This document shows positions 42,106 through 51,629 of a DNA stretch of 64,000 nt, piece by piece. Origin of the DNA: FEN-33 sp963768775 (GTDB taxonomy: Archaea > Thermoplasmatota > Thermoplasmata > Methanomassiliicoccales > UBA472); the NCBI GenBank assembly GCA_963768775.1, contig CAVYIY010000008.1, forward strand, positions 1-64,000. The letters are read 5' to 3'. The position numbers and the translations under genes are program-made. Position 1 is the first letter of the stretch; every line of letters begins with the position of its first letter. The notes under the pieces are model-generated. The model saw nothing but the letters and a program-made list of their open reading frames with translations. It did not search any database and was not told the DNA's origin.

Positions 42106-43361
42106 CCCAAGACCTCCCTGGGATCGGCTATCGCGCCCTTGAGCGCGCTCGCTGCCGCCGTGGCCGGGCTGGCCAGGAATATCTCCGCGTTCGGCGAGCC
42201 CATCCGCCCGCGGAAGTTGCGGTTCGTGGTGGAAATGCATCTCTCGCCCGCCGCCAGCAATCCCTCGTGCGCCCCCAGACAGGGTCCGCATCCAGGGTTC
42301 AGTATGATCGCCCCCGAGCGGGCCAAGGAGGCCAGTATGCCCCCCTCGGACGCTTCGATGTAGACCTCACGCGAAGCTGGGGCGATTAACAGCCTAACGT
42401 TTTCGGAGGCCTTCTTCCCCCTCAATACCCTCTCCGCTTCCCTCAGGTCCTCCATTCGGCCATTGGTGCAGGAGCCGATGAACACCTGGTCGACTGGTAT
42501 TCCCTCCACCTCTTCCACCGGGACGACGTTGTCCACGGCGTGCGGTCTGGCCACCTGAGGGCCGAGGTCGGAGAACTCGAACTGCATCGATTCGCTCACC
42601 TCTGCCTTTGGATCGTCGAGGACCGGGGTCCAGGGCTCGCTGCTTCGTGAAAGGAGGAACTCCCTGGTCTTTCCGTCGGGGAAGCACACCCCCACCTTGG
42701 CGCCCATCTCCACGCTCATGTTGGAAAGGACCATCCTGCCCGCGAGCGAGAGCTCATCGACCACGTTGCCCACGTACTCGACGCATTGATAGTCCGCCCC
42801 GTCGGAGCCGATGTCCCCGATCAGGCGCAGCGCCACATCCTTGGCGCTCGTCCTTTCCGGCAGAGGCCCAGCAATCGAGAGGCGCTTCGTCTCCGGCACC
42901 TTCAGCCAGAGCTCGCCTATCGCCCAGACCGACGCCATCTCGGTCGCCCCGATCCCGGTGGCGAACGCCCCCAAGGCGCCATAAGTGACCGTATGTGAAT
43001 CTGTACCGACTATCAGTTTGCCCGGCAGCACCTTCCCCTTCTCAGGCAGGACCTGATGGCAGACCCCCTCTCGCAGGTCCAAGAATTGGGGCAGACCCTC
43101 CTGGCGTACGAACTCCCTTACCAACTTGTGCGATTCCGCTGCCTTCACCGTGTTTGCGGGGATGCGGTGGTCGAAGAGAAGAACGATCTTATCCCGGTCC
43201 CAGACCCGCTTCGCGCCCATCTCCTTGAAAGCGCTGAGGACCAGAGCGGCGTTCTCGTGGGACATGGCCAGGTCGATCTTGGCGGTCACGATCTCGCCCG
43301 TCCTGGCATCGGTGCCGCTCGCTCTCGATAGCACCTTCTCCGCAAAGGTCCGTGGGCGCAT
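42102..43361 (-). CDS. leuC: 3-isopropylmalate dehydratase/homoaconitase-family large subunit
   Basis: A 419-residue aconitase-fold enzyme. Three cysteine ligands of the [4Fe-4S] cluster are visible in FIGSCTNGRMEDL and LNPGCGPCLGAHEG; the substrate-site histidines are in DSHTVTYGALG. DLAMSHENAALVL and VFDHRIPA-like LLFDHRIPANTVK are family landmarks. Small archaeal-type large subunit. It could serve leucine synthesis or 2-oxosuberate/homocitrate elongation for coenzyme B if the organism is a methanogen. No leuA or leuB is adjacent. Confidence 0.88.
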   Translation of the reverse strand: MRPRTFAEKVLSRASGTDARTGEIVTAKIDLAMSHENAALVLSAFKEMGAKRVWDRDKIVLLFDHRIPANTVKAAESHKLVREFVRQEGLPQFLDLREGVCHQVLPEKGKVLPGKLIVGTDSHTVTYGALGAFATGIGATEMASVWAIGELWLKVPETKRLSIAGPLPERTSAKDVALRLIGDIGSDGADYQCVEYVGNVVDELSLAGRMVLSNMSVEMGAKVGVCFPDGKTREFLLSRSSEPWTPVLDDPKAEVSESMQFEFSDLGPQVARPHAVDNVVPVEEVEGIPVDQVFIGSCTNGRMEDLREAERVLRGKKASENVRLLIAPASREVYIEASEGGILASLARSGAIILNPGCGPCLGAHEGLLAAGERCISTTNRNFRGRMGSPNAEIFLASPATAAASALKGAIADPREVLG

Positions 43362-43563
43362 ACGGACTGCAAAGTCCTCTTTTGTTATTAATCGTGTTGG
43401 TTCCGACGGCGACTACCGAATCCGTGGCGAAATAGCGAAAAATGGGGAAATATTACGAGAAACGACGGTAACAACGACATCCGTACTTGAATCTGAGGAA
43501 TTCCTGCAATCATTTTTATGTACTTGAATTTCAAGTCGCCCTAAGAAACCGAGGGGTTGCCTG

Positions 43564-45290
43564 ATGAAAGGTGAGTTGATCCGGGCCGAGTGCAAGGGGA
43601 ACATGCAGGATTTTGAGAAGGCAAGCAAGGACTTCACTTGGGCCCAGGTCGAGAAGGAGTTCGACTGGTCCAATGGCGGGGTCTACAATGTCGCGCATGA
43701 GGCAATCGACCGGCACGCCACCAGCTGGCGCAAGAACAAGATCGCTCTCTATTGGATCGGACCGGCCAACGAGGAGAAGAAGTTCACCTTCGGCGAGATG
43801 AAGGGGCTCACCAACCGCTTCGCCAATGCCATTACGGACCTCGGGGCCAAGAAGGGTGACCGGGTCTTCGTTTTCATGGACCGGCTGCCCGAGCTTTACG
43901 TCGCCACCATCGGCTCGATGAAGATGGGCGCGGTCTCGAGCCCGCTCTTCTCCGCCCTCGGACCCGAAGCGGTCAAGGACCGCATGCTCGACTCCGGTGC
44001 GAAATTCCTGATCACGCAGCCTTACCTATACAAGAGGATCGAGCCGGTCATGGACGATCTGGTGGAACTCTCACATGTAATCATGCTGCAGAACGGAGAG
44101 GATGCCCCGCTGCCTGCGAAGGGAACGGACTATCAGACGATGATGGACGCCGCTTCCCCCGTCTTCGAAACGGTGAACATGAGGCCCGCCGACCCATACG
44201 TGGTGCACTACACCTCGGGCTCGACGGGAAAGCCGAAAGGCGTGATCCTCGGCCATAAAGCGATGATCCAGGAGCACGTCACCGCCAAGTGGGTGCTGGA
44301 CCTGAGGGAGGAGGACACTTACTGGTGCACTGCTGACCCGGGTTGGGTGACCGGCACCTCATACGGGATCGTCGGACCTTGGCTGTTGGGAGCCTCGATG
44401 GTCACCTTCGCGGGCCGATTCGACCCGAGGACCTGGTATTCGATCATCGAGCGCTATGGCGTCACCGTCTGGTACACCGCTCCGACCGCGCTACGCATGC
44501 TGATGAAGGCCGGCGAGGATGTCGTGCGGGAGCACGACTTCTCCAAGCTGCGCCACATCTGCAGCGTCGGCGAGCCGCTGAACCCGCCGGTCATCCGCTG
44601 GGGGATGGACGTCTTCGGGAAGCGCATCCACGACACCTGGTGGCAGACCGAGACCGGGGCGCAGATGATCTGCAACTATCCCTGCATGGACATCAAGCCG
44701 GGCTCCATGGGAAAGCCGATCCCCGGAGTGCTGGCGGGAATCGTGGACGAGGAGGGGAAGGAGCTCCCGCCGATGACGCAGGGCATGCTGGCGGTAAGGC
44801 CGGGCTGGCCCTCGATGATGGTCAGCATCTGGCGCAACGCCCCCAAGTTCCGGGAATATTTCCGCGTGCCCGGCTGGTTCGTCAGCGGCGACAACGCCTA
44901 CATGGACGAGGACGGCTACTACTGGTTCATCGGCAGGGCGGACGATGTCATCAAGACCTCCGGTGAGAGGATCGGACCGTTCGAGGTGGAGAGCGCCCTG
45001 GTCGAGCATCCCGCCGTCGCTGAGGCAGGAGTGATAGGAAAGCCCGACGAGGTGAGGGGGAGATCATCAAGGCGTTCGTGATTCTGCGCGACGGCTTCAA
45101 GCCGAGCGAGAAGTTGAAGGGCGAGATCTCCGACTTCGTCAAGGCGAAGCTGTCCATGTTCGCCAACCCCAGGGAGATCGAGTTCGTTGACAAGCTGCCG
45201 AAGACCCGAAGCGGCAAAATCATGCGCCGCGTGCTAAAAGCCAGGGAGCTCGGCCTCGAGGTCGGAGACCTGGGGTCGATGGAAGAGTGA
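43564..45290 (+). CDS. acsA: AMP-forming acetyl-CoA synthetase, with a one-base deletion at a G run
   Basis: About 575 residues once the frame is repaired, the size of the short AcsA type. ATP/AMP motifs: HYTSGSTGKPKGVILGH, HDTWWQTETGAQM (Trp of the acetate pocket) and FIGRADDVIKTSGERIGPFEVE. The first frame ends at TGA 45079-45081; adding one G to the run at 45056-45060 gives RGEIIKAFVILRDGFKPSEKLK and leads on to KTRSGKIMRRVLK, which has the catalytic acetylation lysine. It activates acetate with ATP and CoA. The indel looks like a sequence error, not a real pseudogene. Confidence 0.88.
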
Positions 45291-45356
45291 GCGGGCGCCC
45301 AGGAAGCTGGCTCAGCATCGAGATCGAAAACGGTCAACGATCAGCTGGCTTTCTAC

Positions 45357-45761
45357 CTAGCTGCCCTCGTTCTTCATCAACTTGGAGAAGTGACGGAAGA
45401 GGTTCTTCCAAGTGAGGTATCCCACGACCTTGTTGTCCTTGTCGACCACCGGGATGTGGCGGATGTCCTTCTCGGCCATGATGTCCAAGGCCTCCGACAT
45501 CTTCATGTCCGGATGAACGGTGACCACTGGATGCGTCATGACCTCGCCGACGGTCATGAAGAAGAACTTCGACTGCGACTCAAGATAATGGCGCAGGAGG
45601 TCGCGCTCGGTGAAGATGCCGATCAGATGATCCTTCTCGTCGATGACCAGGACGCTGCCGACGTCGTGCTCCACCATCACCTCGATGGCGCTGAGGACAG
45701 CATCCTGAGCCTCGACCGTCTCACGCTTCTTCACCATGAAGTCCTTTACCAGTTTCACCAT
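45357..45761 (-). CDS. CBS-pair domain protein
   Basis: Start set at ATG 45761 (MVKLVKDFMVKKRE); an in-frame ATG at 45821 is possible. About 134 residues forming two CBS motifs: the first AVLSAIEVMVEHDVGSVLVIDEKDHLIGIFTERDLLRHYL, the second MKMSEALDIMAEKDIRHIPVVDKDNKVVGYLTWKNLF. CBS pairs bind adenosine ligands such as AMP and SAM and usually regulate a partner. The neighbouring acsA gene is convergent, so no clear partner. Confidence 0.85.
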   Translation of the reverse strand: MVKLVKDFMVKKRETVEAQDAVLSAIEVMVEHDVGSVLVIDEKDHLIGIFTERDLLRHYLESQSKFFFMTVGEVMTHPVVTVHPDMKMSEALDIMAEKDIRHIPVVDKDNKVVGYLTWKNLFRHFSKLMKNEGS

Positions 45762-45870
45762 GCTCTCGAATCGTAATGACCGGTGTTCTTCATAAACTAT
45801 TGCCAATTCGATGCCAGTCAATGGATTTCAGGCGTAGTGGAGCTATGGCAATCGGCGAAGTGACGCAGCA

Positions 45871-46617
45871 CTAATGACCGAACCAGGTCATCTCGTCCTT
45901 GAGGAACCAGTAGCGGCGATAGGCAAATGGCGCCAGCAATGCGGACGGAGCCGGCCAGTGCGATCAACGGTTCATGGGCAAAGAGCGATGCCGCCAGCGC
46001 TGCCAACGCGATCGACAGCGAGGCCGGAAGGACCACCAGCTGGAATCGGCGCTTGATGGCATGCCATTCCGCCGGCAGTCGTCTGCCGGATCGCTTCCCC
46101 GCAGGACCGAGGCAGCCAACGCCCCCGAGAACAGCCCGGCCCGGTTCAGTGCCGCGACGGGGTCGCGGCTGGGCCTGACCGATCGCACGCACTCGCGCAT
46201 GAAGTGCGCAGAGACCTTTGCGCCCCTTACTCCAGAGAGCACCGCCTCTCGGGAAACGCGATGATCGGATATCGCCAGCTCGCTGCCGTCGTGCCCTAGG
46301 CCCAAAGGACCGACGGAGACGCACTGATCTTGAAGGAAATGCAGCGCCTTGCCCACGCACCAGATGGCATCGTCCTCCCTTCCCGCCAAGAAGGCCCGGC
46401 GACCCTTCCAGGCTAGCGCCTCGATGACCTCTGCCTCGGGACGATGGTGGCGTATCCAACGGAGATATGGCTCTCCCTTCCGGTCGAAGCGGAGCACCCT
46501 TTCCCCATGCTTATCGGGTTCGATGGAGGCCTGCCTCAAGATCTCCGTTTGATCCGGTGACAAAGACAAGGCATCGGCTACCGCATCAGCTATGTCCAGA
46601 TGATTCCGCCATTTCAT
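45871..46617 (-). CDS. Zinc-dependent phospholipase C-like/S1-P1-like membrane protein, two apparent frameshifts
   Basis: The first frame starts MKWRNHLDIADAVADALSL and has the helical, His-rich pattern of the zinc phospholipase C/S1-P1 group: EPDKHGERVL, RWIRHHRPEAEV and GKALHFLQDQCVS. After about residue 170 the protein only makes sense in another frame (one G missing in the C run at 46097-46100 on the plus strand): RRFQLVVLPASLSIALAALAASLF, a membrane helix. Around 45930-45955 it must shift back to read APFAYRRYWFLKDEMTW and end at TAG 45871-45873. About 248 residues in all. Either two sequence errors or a decaying gene. Confidence 0.65.
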
Positions 46618-46686
46618 CGCATCCCTTGGCGCTTATCTTTGTTGGAGTTATCAACCCGATACCTGGGGTCAGCGAAAATGCCCGGC

Positions 46687-47826
46687 TCAATAGAGCGAGG
46701 GCTTGCGGGCCTTGCACTTGTCGCATTGGTAGGGCACGTTGATCCTCAGGCTTCGCTCCATTTGCGGCAGCAGGCCGATGATCTCCTCCCGCGTCTTCGC
46801 CGTTTCCAGCATTGCCTCCGCCAGGTTGCCGCACTCGATCTTGGTCCGGATCAGGGGCAGATAGCGGCGCTCGTCCCCGTTCGCCGCCCCCAGGGCCTTC
46901 TGGTATAATTTGCGGAGCTCGGACATCATGTCGGCGGTCCCCCTCTCGATGGCATTCTCCAGCATGTCCTTGAGCGCCTCCTCGTCCTCCTCCAGATCGA
47001 GGTCGCAGCGGAGCAATGCCAGGACGAACGCGGTTATGGCCATGTCCGAGCGCACGCTCTCCTGCTCGTCCAGCGCCTTTACCTCCACACAGTTGCGCGA
47101 GAAGCGCACGATCAGGCCGCGGGAATCGACCCACTCGTGGCACAGTATGTCGGCGCCTTCCTTCCTCAGGGCCGCGTACATCTCTTCCTGAGTGTCCAGG
47201 TAGTCCTGCTTCGAGCCTAGCTTCTCCGGTATGACCCCGTGCCCGATCACCGGCAGCTTCCGCTGGTTCTCCCGGTAGTAGATCAGGCGATTATCGATCT
47301 TCCCGGTGGCCTTGCCTTCAACGTAAGGGGAGGAGGCGGCCACGGCAACCAAGAACGGGGTCAAGGCCCGGATGCGGTTGTAGATGCTTACCAGCTCGTC
47401 GTCGTTGCGGAAGGGGAGGTTCATCTGCAGCGCCTGGATGTTCAGCCAGCCATGCTGATGGATATCGAAGAGGCGATCGTAGGTCTCGTAGATCTCCTTG
47501 TCCTCGTGGTCCCATACGGCGGTCTGCGGCAGCTCCAGCAGTGGGTGCATTCCCAGGCCGAGCATCTTGATGTCTGGCCCGATCTGCGCCTGCAGCTTCT
47601 GCAGACCGGAGTAGACCATGCCCTCCAGCTCCGCCACATCCTTGGCCGGGACGGCGGGGACTATCTCGATGACGTGCTTCTGGAGCTCCTTGGACAGGTT
47701 GACCGGACCGTAAGGGAACTCGTTCACGATGCTGCCGTTTATCCGCTGGATTATCTTGTCATTGATTGGCAATGGCCTGAAGTCTCGGTCGTTCAGGGAA
47801 TACTCGTGCTCAGTCCCGATCGTCAT
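46687..47826 (-). CDS. GCS2-family carboxylate-amine ligase (YbdK-like)
   Basis: Start at ATG 47826, eight bases after GGAGGT; the protein then opens MTIGTEHEYSLNDRDFRP, the usual GCS2 N-terminus, although the frame is open to 47907. 379 residues. Active-site stretches: TIGTEHEY (metal Glu), HVIEIVP, GMHPLLELP, DIHQHGWLNIQALQMNLPF (His/Gln of the GCS core) and VDSRGLIVRFSRNCVEVKALD. An unusual C-terminal CDKCKARKPSLY may bind zinc. Family enzymes join glutamate or another carboxylate to an amine. It follows a RimK-like ATP-grasp gene, suggesting two-step peptide-like synthesis. Confidence 0.8.
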   Translation of the reverse strand: MTIGTEHEYSLNDRDFRPLPINDKIIQRINGSIVNEFPYGPVNLSKELQKHVIEIVPAVPAKDVAELEGMVYSGLQKLQAQIGPDIKMLGLGMHPLLELPQTAVWDHEDKEIYETYDRLFDIHQHGWLNIQALQMNLPFRNDDELVSIYNRIRALTPFLVAVAASSPYVEGKATGKIDNRLIYYRENQRKLPVIGHGVIPEKLGSKQDYLDTQEEMYAALRKEGADILCHEWVDSRGLIVRFSRNCVEVKALDEQESVRSDMAITAFVLALLRCDLDLEEDEEALKDMLENAIERGTADMMSELRKLYQKALGAANGDERRYLPLIRTKIECGNLAEAMLETAKTREEIIGLLPQMERSLRINVPYQCDKCKARKPSLY

Positions 47827-47917
47827 TAACCCAACCTCCAACGGATCTCTCGCGCCTTCCCGTTCCGCGTTCTTCTGTCCTGCATGTTCCTTCATTCCTT
47901 GAAGCAATCGCCGCCGT

Positions 47918-48787
47918 TCACTTCAGGAGCTCGGCGATTATCCGCTCAGAGGTATCGGGATAGATGTCCTCCTCACCGCTCTCCAGGGAAGGGTTATCAT
48001 TGACCTCGATCACGTACATCTTTCCCTGCCGCTCCTTGATGTCGACCGAGAACAGGCCGCTTCCAATCGCCTGACTAGCCTGTATCGCCAGATCGATGGC
48101 TCCGCTGGGGACCTCTTCCTGCCTCACCATCTCGATCCCGAAGTAGGGTATCTCCTCGCTATCCACCGCCTGCACCTGGTCAGACTCGCGCGGCAGGACG
48201 TACCGGCTGGCGAACAGGAATCGGCCGTCGAGCACCCCGATTCGCCAGTCCTCCTCGCTTTCGATGTATTCTTGCACCACCAGCTCGTCCGCCATCTTCA
48301 GGTAAGAACGGGCGGTCTGCAGGAAGTCCTCCACCCGATGGACCTTCTTCACCCGATTGGAGTAGCTGGTAGATGGCTCCTTGAGCACCACCTGATTCCC
48401 CAGCTGCTCGAAGTAGCCCCTGGCGTCTGCGGGAACGAGCTCCTTGCGCACCAGCAGCTCGGTGAGGGGGATGGAGACCTTGGCCTGCATCAGATGCAGG
48501 TACATGTTGACCTTGTCGGAACAGATTCTTATCGCTTCCGGATTGTCGATGACCGGGATGCCGTGCATGGTGGCCATCCGTGCAGCCACGTAGCTCACGT
48601 TCAGCGGATCGGTCCGGCTGCGGATTAGAAGGCCGTCGAGCTTGGCGATCTTCTTCAGCTCGACCGGGAAGATGTAATAGCAGCGATGGCCGAGGGACTC
48701 GGCCACGTCTCGAAAACGCATCAGCATGCCTAGCTTCTTGGAATAGCTCAGTGTCTGGCGATCCACGAAGATGCCGAGGGTGCCCAT
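47918..48787 (-). CDS. RimK-like ATP-grasp ligase
   Basis: A 289-residue ATP-grasp protein. It has the RimK-type pre-ATP-grasp opening (GIFVDRQTLSYSKKLGMLMR), SDKVNMYLHLMQAKVSIPLT (the S/D-K helix), VVLKEPSTSYSNRVKKV (ATP loop) and a final metal-binding EVNDNPSLESGEE. RimK homologues ligate glutamate or related amino acids to a carboxyl group (ribosomal S6, coenzyme F420, lysine biosynthesis carrier). It is 91 bp upstream of the GCS2-like gene on the same strand, so both probably modify or build the same molecule. Substrate not known. Confidence 0.8.
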   Translation of the reverse strand: MGTLGIFVDRQTLSYSKKLGMLMRFRDVAESLGHRCYYIFPVELKKIAKLDGLLIRSRTDPLNVSYVAARMATMHGIPVIDNPEAIRICSDKVNMYLHLMQAKVSIPLTELLVRKELVPADARGYFEQLGNQVVLKEPSTSYSNRVKKVHRVEDFLQTARSYLKMADELVVQEYIESEEDWRIGVLDGRFLFASRYVLPRESDQVQAVDSEEIPYFGIEMVRQEEVPSGAIDLAIQASQAIGSGLFSVDIKERQGKMYVIEVNDNPSLESGEEDIYPDTSERIIAELLK

Positions 48788-48915
48788 TCATCCCCACCCA
48801 CCGTTCGAGGCAAAGAATGTCTGGATAGCGCGGTATTGCCAACACATGTCGAACACAGCGCTCCGAATAGCGCTGAATGCGCGCAGGCGACCCAGGATAT
48901 TTATGCCTTCCCCTT

Positions 48916-49473
48916 TCAATCGAGGACCTCGACCGGCCGGACCCCTTTGGCTATCGCCCCAATCTGCCTCGGCCGCCTCAAGCGACGATACCCCAGATAG
49001 ATGAGGCCGACGGCCAACGTTCCCAACAGCACTCCGAGTATGGTCCACTCCCAGCTGACCTCCGAAAGAGGCCCTAAGAACTGAGTCCCTCCCTCCCCGG
49101 TGGTGCCCTGCGCGGCATCGGCGCCTCGGGCGGCCATCCTGCTCAGGGCCGTCCAAATGGCGATTGCCGCCCCGGCAACCATCAGCCAGCCGGTGGCGAA
49201 GACGATGACTATCTTGGTGTTCTCCCCCGGGCTGATTATGTCCCTCGCCTTCCAGGAGAGCCCGTAGTAGACGAAACCGTGGTCCTCGTACCGCACCACG
49301 AACCCACCCTCTTCTAGCTTCTTGAGATGGCGGTGCACTGCGGCCTTGTCGATGCCCATTGAATCAGCCAGCTGCGTCACGGTTCGCCGCTGCGGCCCCA
49401 GCGCCTTGAGGATTTCGATGCGGCTGTCTGAGGCGAGCGCGAATAACGCCTGCTTGTCGATCTCAACCTTCAT
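48916..49473 (-). CDS. Winged-helix regulator with C-terminal membrane segments
   Basis: Start ATG 49473 (MKVEIDKQALFALASDSRIE). Residues 1-75 form an ArsR-like winged helix: ALASDSRIEILKALGPQRRT, VTQLADSMGIDKAAVHRHLKKLEEGGFV and the wing VYYGLSWKARD. Two hydrophobic segments follow, IVIVFATGWLMVAGAAIAIW and WTILGVLLGTLAVGLIYLGY, so it should be a membrane-anchored transcription factor. It lies 38 bp downstream of the beta-propeller protein gene on the same strand and may report on the outside via that protein. Confidence 0.75.
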   Translation of the reverse strand: MKVEIDKQALFALASDSRIEILKALGPQRRTVTQLADSMGIDKAAVHRHLKKLEEGGFVVRYEDHGFVYYGLSWKARDIISPGENTKIVIVFATGWLMVAGAAIAIWTALSRMAARGADAAQGTTGEGGTQFLGPLSEVSWEWTILGVLLGTLAVGLIYLGYRRLRRPRQIGAIAKGVRPVEVLD

Positions 49474-49511
49474 CTCCGGTCCTCTTGGATGGGAAAATGA
49501 CGAGGGGAGGT

Positions 49512-51413
49512 TTAACCCCTTGGACGCATCCAAGCCATCACCTCAAGGTGGCTATGGCCACCACTTCCCCCGTCCCGATCAGAGCAGGGGAGATAGTACT
49601 GGTTCCAAGCCTGGTAGGCAAGCTCATTCACCAGTTCCAAGTTCGACATCTGGTAGGCGCGGATGGTAGTGTCCGTGATCGTGTAGAGGAACTCTCCGAT
49701 GTATTGGGCGCGAATCAAGTATTCGTTCTCCGGTACGGTCAGGATTCCAGCGGCCTCCAGGCGCGTGCCGTTGACCTTGAACAGGTAGGCGGCGGATTCG
49801 GCATGCCAGGTCAGGTTGTCCACGCTCGTTATGGGGAGAACGAGCAGCTTCTGCTCCGGGTCGTAAAGCACGGCCTTGTAATCCCAGAGCGCCTGGGTGG
49901 ACGACCATCCAGGCACGGTGACGTTCGACACCTCGCTTGGGTGCTCTGGGTCCGAAACGTCGAACAACGACACTTTCACGCTGCCTCCCAGCATGCCAAC
50001 GCCGATGAGGTGGTTGGCATCGACGGGGTGAAGGTAGGCGGAGAAACCGGGGACCTTCAGCTCGCCGACCAGCCGGGGGCTTGCCGGGTCGGTCAGGTTG
50101 ATAACGAACAACGGATCGACCTGGCGGAAGGTGACGAGATAGAGCATGTCTCCGATGAACCGGGAAGCGAAGATGCGCTCGTTCATGGCCAGGCCCTCCA
50201 GTCTTCCGGTCACGTTGAGATTGGCGTCAAGCACGTAGACGTCGTTGCTTCCCTCGGACCAGCCTGACGTAGTAGCTACTCTGAGATGACCATCCTTCTC
50301 GTCCATGGAGAACTGGTTCAGGAGCCAACCGGGGGCCTCCCCTCTTGCTGCCGGCACGATGGACAGGCCATCGATGTCGAGGCGGTAGATGGTGGTGGTG
50401 TACTTTGGTATGCTGCTGCCCAAGGAGACCACGCCCCCGCCCATGAAGATCGGCCCCGCTCCCTCTAGCTTCTGGAAGGTGAGGAATAGGGAGGATTGGG
50501 ACATGTAGACCGTGGAAGTGTATCCCGCAAGGACCGAAGTGTGATTGCTTTCCATCGCCTCGATGTCGACCGCCATGATATTGACGAAGGAAGAGATGTC
50601 GCTGGAGCTCGGATCGTAATGGATGCTGGTAGCCGTCATGGTCGCGAAGGCATCGTCTTCGTAGACCTTCGGGCCGACCGGATTGGCACAATCGGAGATG
50701 AATTGCTGGGCCAGGACGTAGACGCAGTCTCCGCTCATGCGCGAGGTGATCGGATATCCGGATACTCCGAAGGATTTGATCATCGCGGGGTTCGCGATAT
50801 CCACGAGGGAGAATATCGCCACCACGGACTTCTCCTGAGGCATGCGCCATATCATCGAGGTGACCGGGGCGCTGTCAGAAGAGTTGTAGTATTCGTATGG
50901 GCCGGAGATACTGGCTATCACGATCAGCTTCTGCTGCGCGAGGTATAGTCCGTTTATCCAGACTGAGTAATGCGGATCGAGGTCAAGGGCCTCGCGCATG
51001 CTGATCTTTGATAGGTTGCTGAGGTTGCTCGCCGGGTACGCATTGAGGATGCTGACGCTGTCGGCGGCGGTGAGATAGAAGTACTGGCCGTCCGTCTTGA
51101 CGCTGTCCGCTTCATCCACACCTTTCACTTGGACGTTGGTGTCCGAGTAACGGACTTCGTCGACCGCGCTAGCCGTCGCCTTGTCGCTGGCACCCATCAT
51201 CGCCATGTTCTGGTTCCATGCCTGTTGGTGGCCCGAACCCCCAACGAACGATCTGACCTGGTTGTAATTGTTGAAGGAGGGCAATACCCCGCCGTCCGTT
51301 TCCGTTTGGCCTGGCTTAATCAGCACCGAGAAAGCCACCGTCAAAAGAAGGGCTGCCACCATCAACGACGCGATTGCTAGGAGGTCTTTTCCCTGCATGT
51401 TCTCGCTGTACAA
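49512..51413 (-). CDS. Secreted C-terminal beta-propeller domain protein
   Basis: A 633-residue exported protein. The N-terminus has a signal/anchor helix LLAIASLMVAALLLTVAFSV after a short basic start. The rest matches the archaeal beta-propeller family (Pfam Beta_propel, COG4880): TNVQVKGVDEADSVKTDGQYFYL, SVWINGLYLAQQKLIVIASI, YVLAQQFISDC, GLAMNERIFASRFIGDMLYLV and LVGELKVPGFSAYLHPVDANHLIG. Family members are cell-surface proteins of unknown role, often near peptidases. The start could be ATG 51398 (MQGKDL). It may share a transcript with the downstream membrane-anchored winged-helix protein. Confidence 0.85.
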   Translation of the reverse strand: MYSENMQGKDLLAIASLMVAALLLTVAFSVLIKPGQTETDGGVLPSFNNYNQVRSFVGGSGHQQAWNQNMAMMGASDKATASAVDEVRYSDTNVQVKGVDEADSVKTDGQYFYLTAADSVSILNAYPASNLSNLSKISMREALDLDPHYSVWINGLYLAQQKLIVIASISGPYEYYNSSDSAPVTSMIWRMPQEKSVVAIFSLVDIANPAMIKSFGVSGYPITSRMSGDCVYVLAQQFISDCANPVGPKVYEDDAFATMTATSIHYDPSSSDISSFVNIMAVDIEAMESNHTSVLAGYTSTVYMSQSSLFLTFQKLEGAGPIFMGGGVVSLGSSIPKYTTTIYRLDIDGLSIVPAARGEAPGWLLNQFSMDEKDGHLRVATTSGWSEGSNDVYVLDANLNVTGRLEGLAMNERIFASRFIGDMLYLVTFRQVDPLFVINLTDPASPRLVGELKVPGFSAYLHPVDANHLIGVGMLGGSVKVSLFDVSDPEHPSEVSNVTVPGWSSTQALWDYKAVLYDPEQKLLVLPITSVDNLTWHAESAAYLFKVNGTRLEAAGILTVPENEYLIRAQYIGEFLYTITDTTIRAYQMSNLELVNELAYQAWNQYYLPCSDRDGGSGGHSHLEVMAWMRPRG

Positions 51414-51629
51414 TCGTCGTTGCCGTTATCTAATTGCCTTTCTTGTTGACTTGCAGGTCAATAGCTCGATGATACTCGACGTTAGATAGGAGCCAAGCAT
51501 CCGAAGGAACGCCATGCCAGCAATCGAATGGCGAAATTCCGGAATTCGTAGCGGGTGAGTAGCATCCTTTTTATGCGAAACCGCGCATCGGCCGACACTT
51601 CGTTTGGCAATTGAAGTTAGGACAAAGAA

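Noticed and set aside
46687..47907. Glutamate-cysteine ligase (gshA) assignment
   Set aside because: GCS2-family membership is visible but the substrate cannot be decided; no glutathione synthetase gene is recognised.
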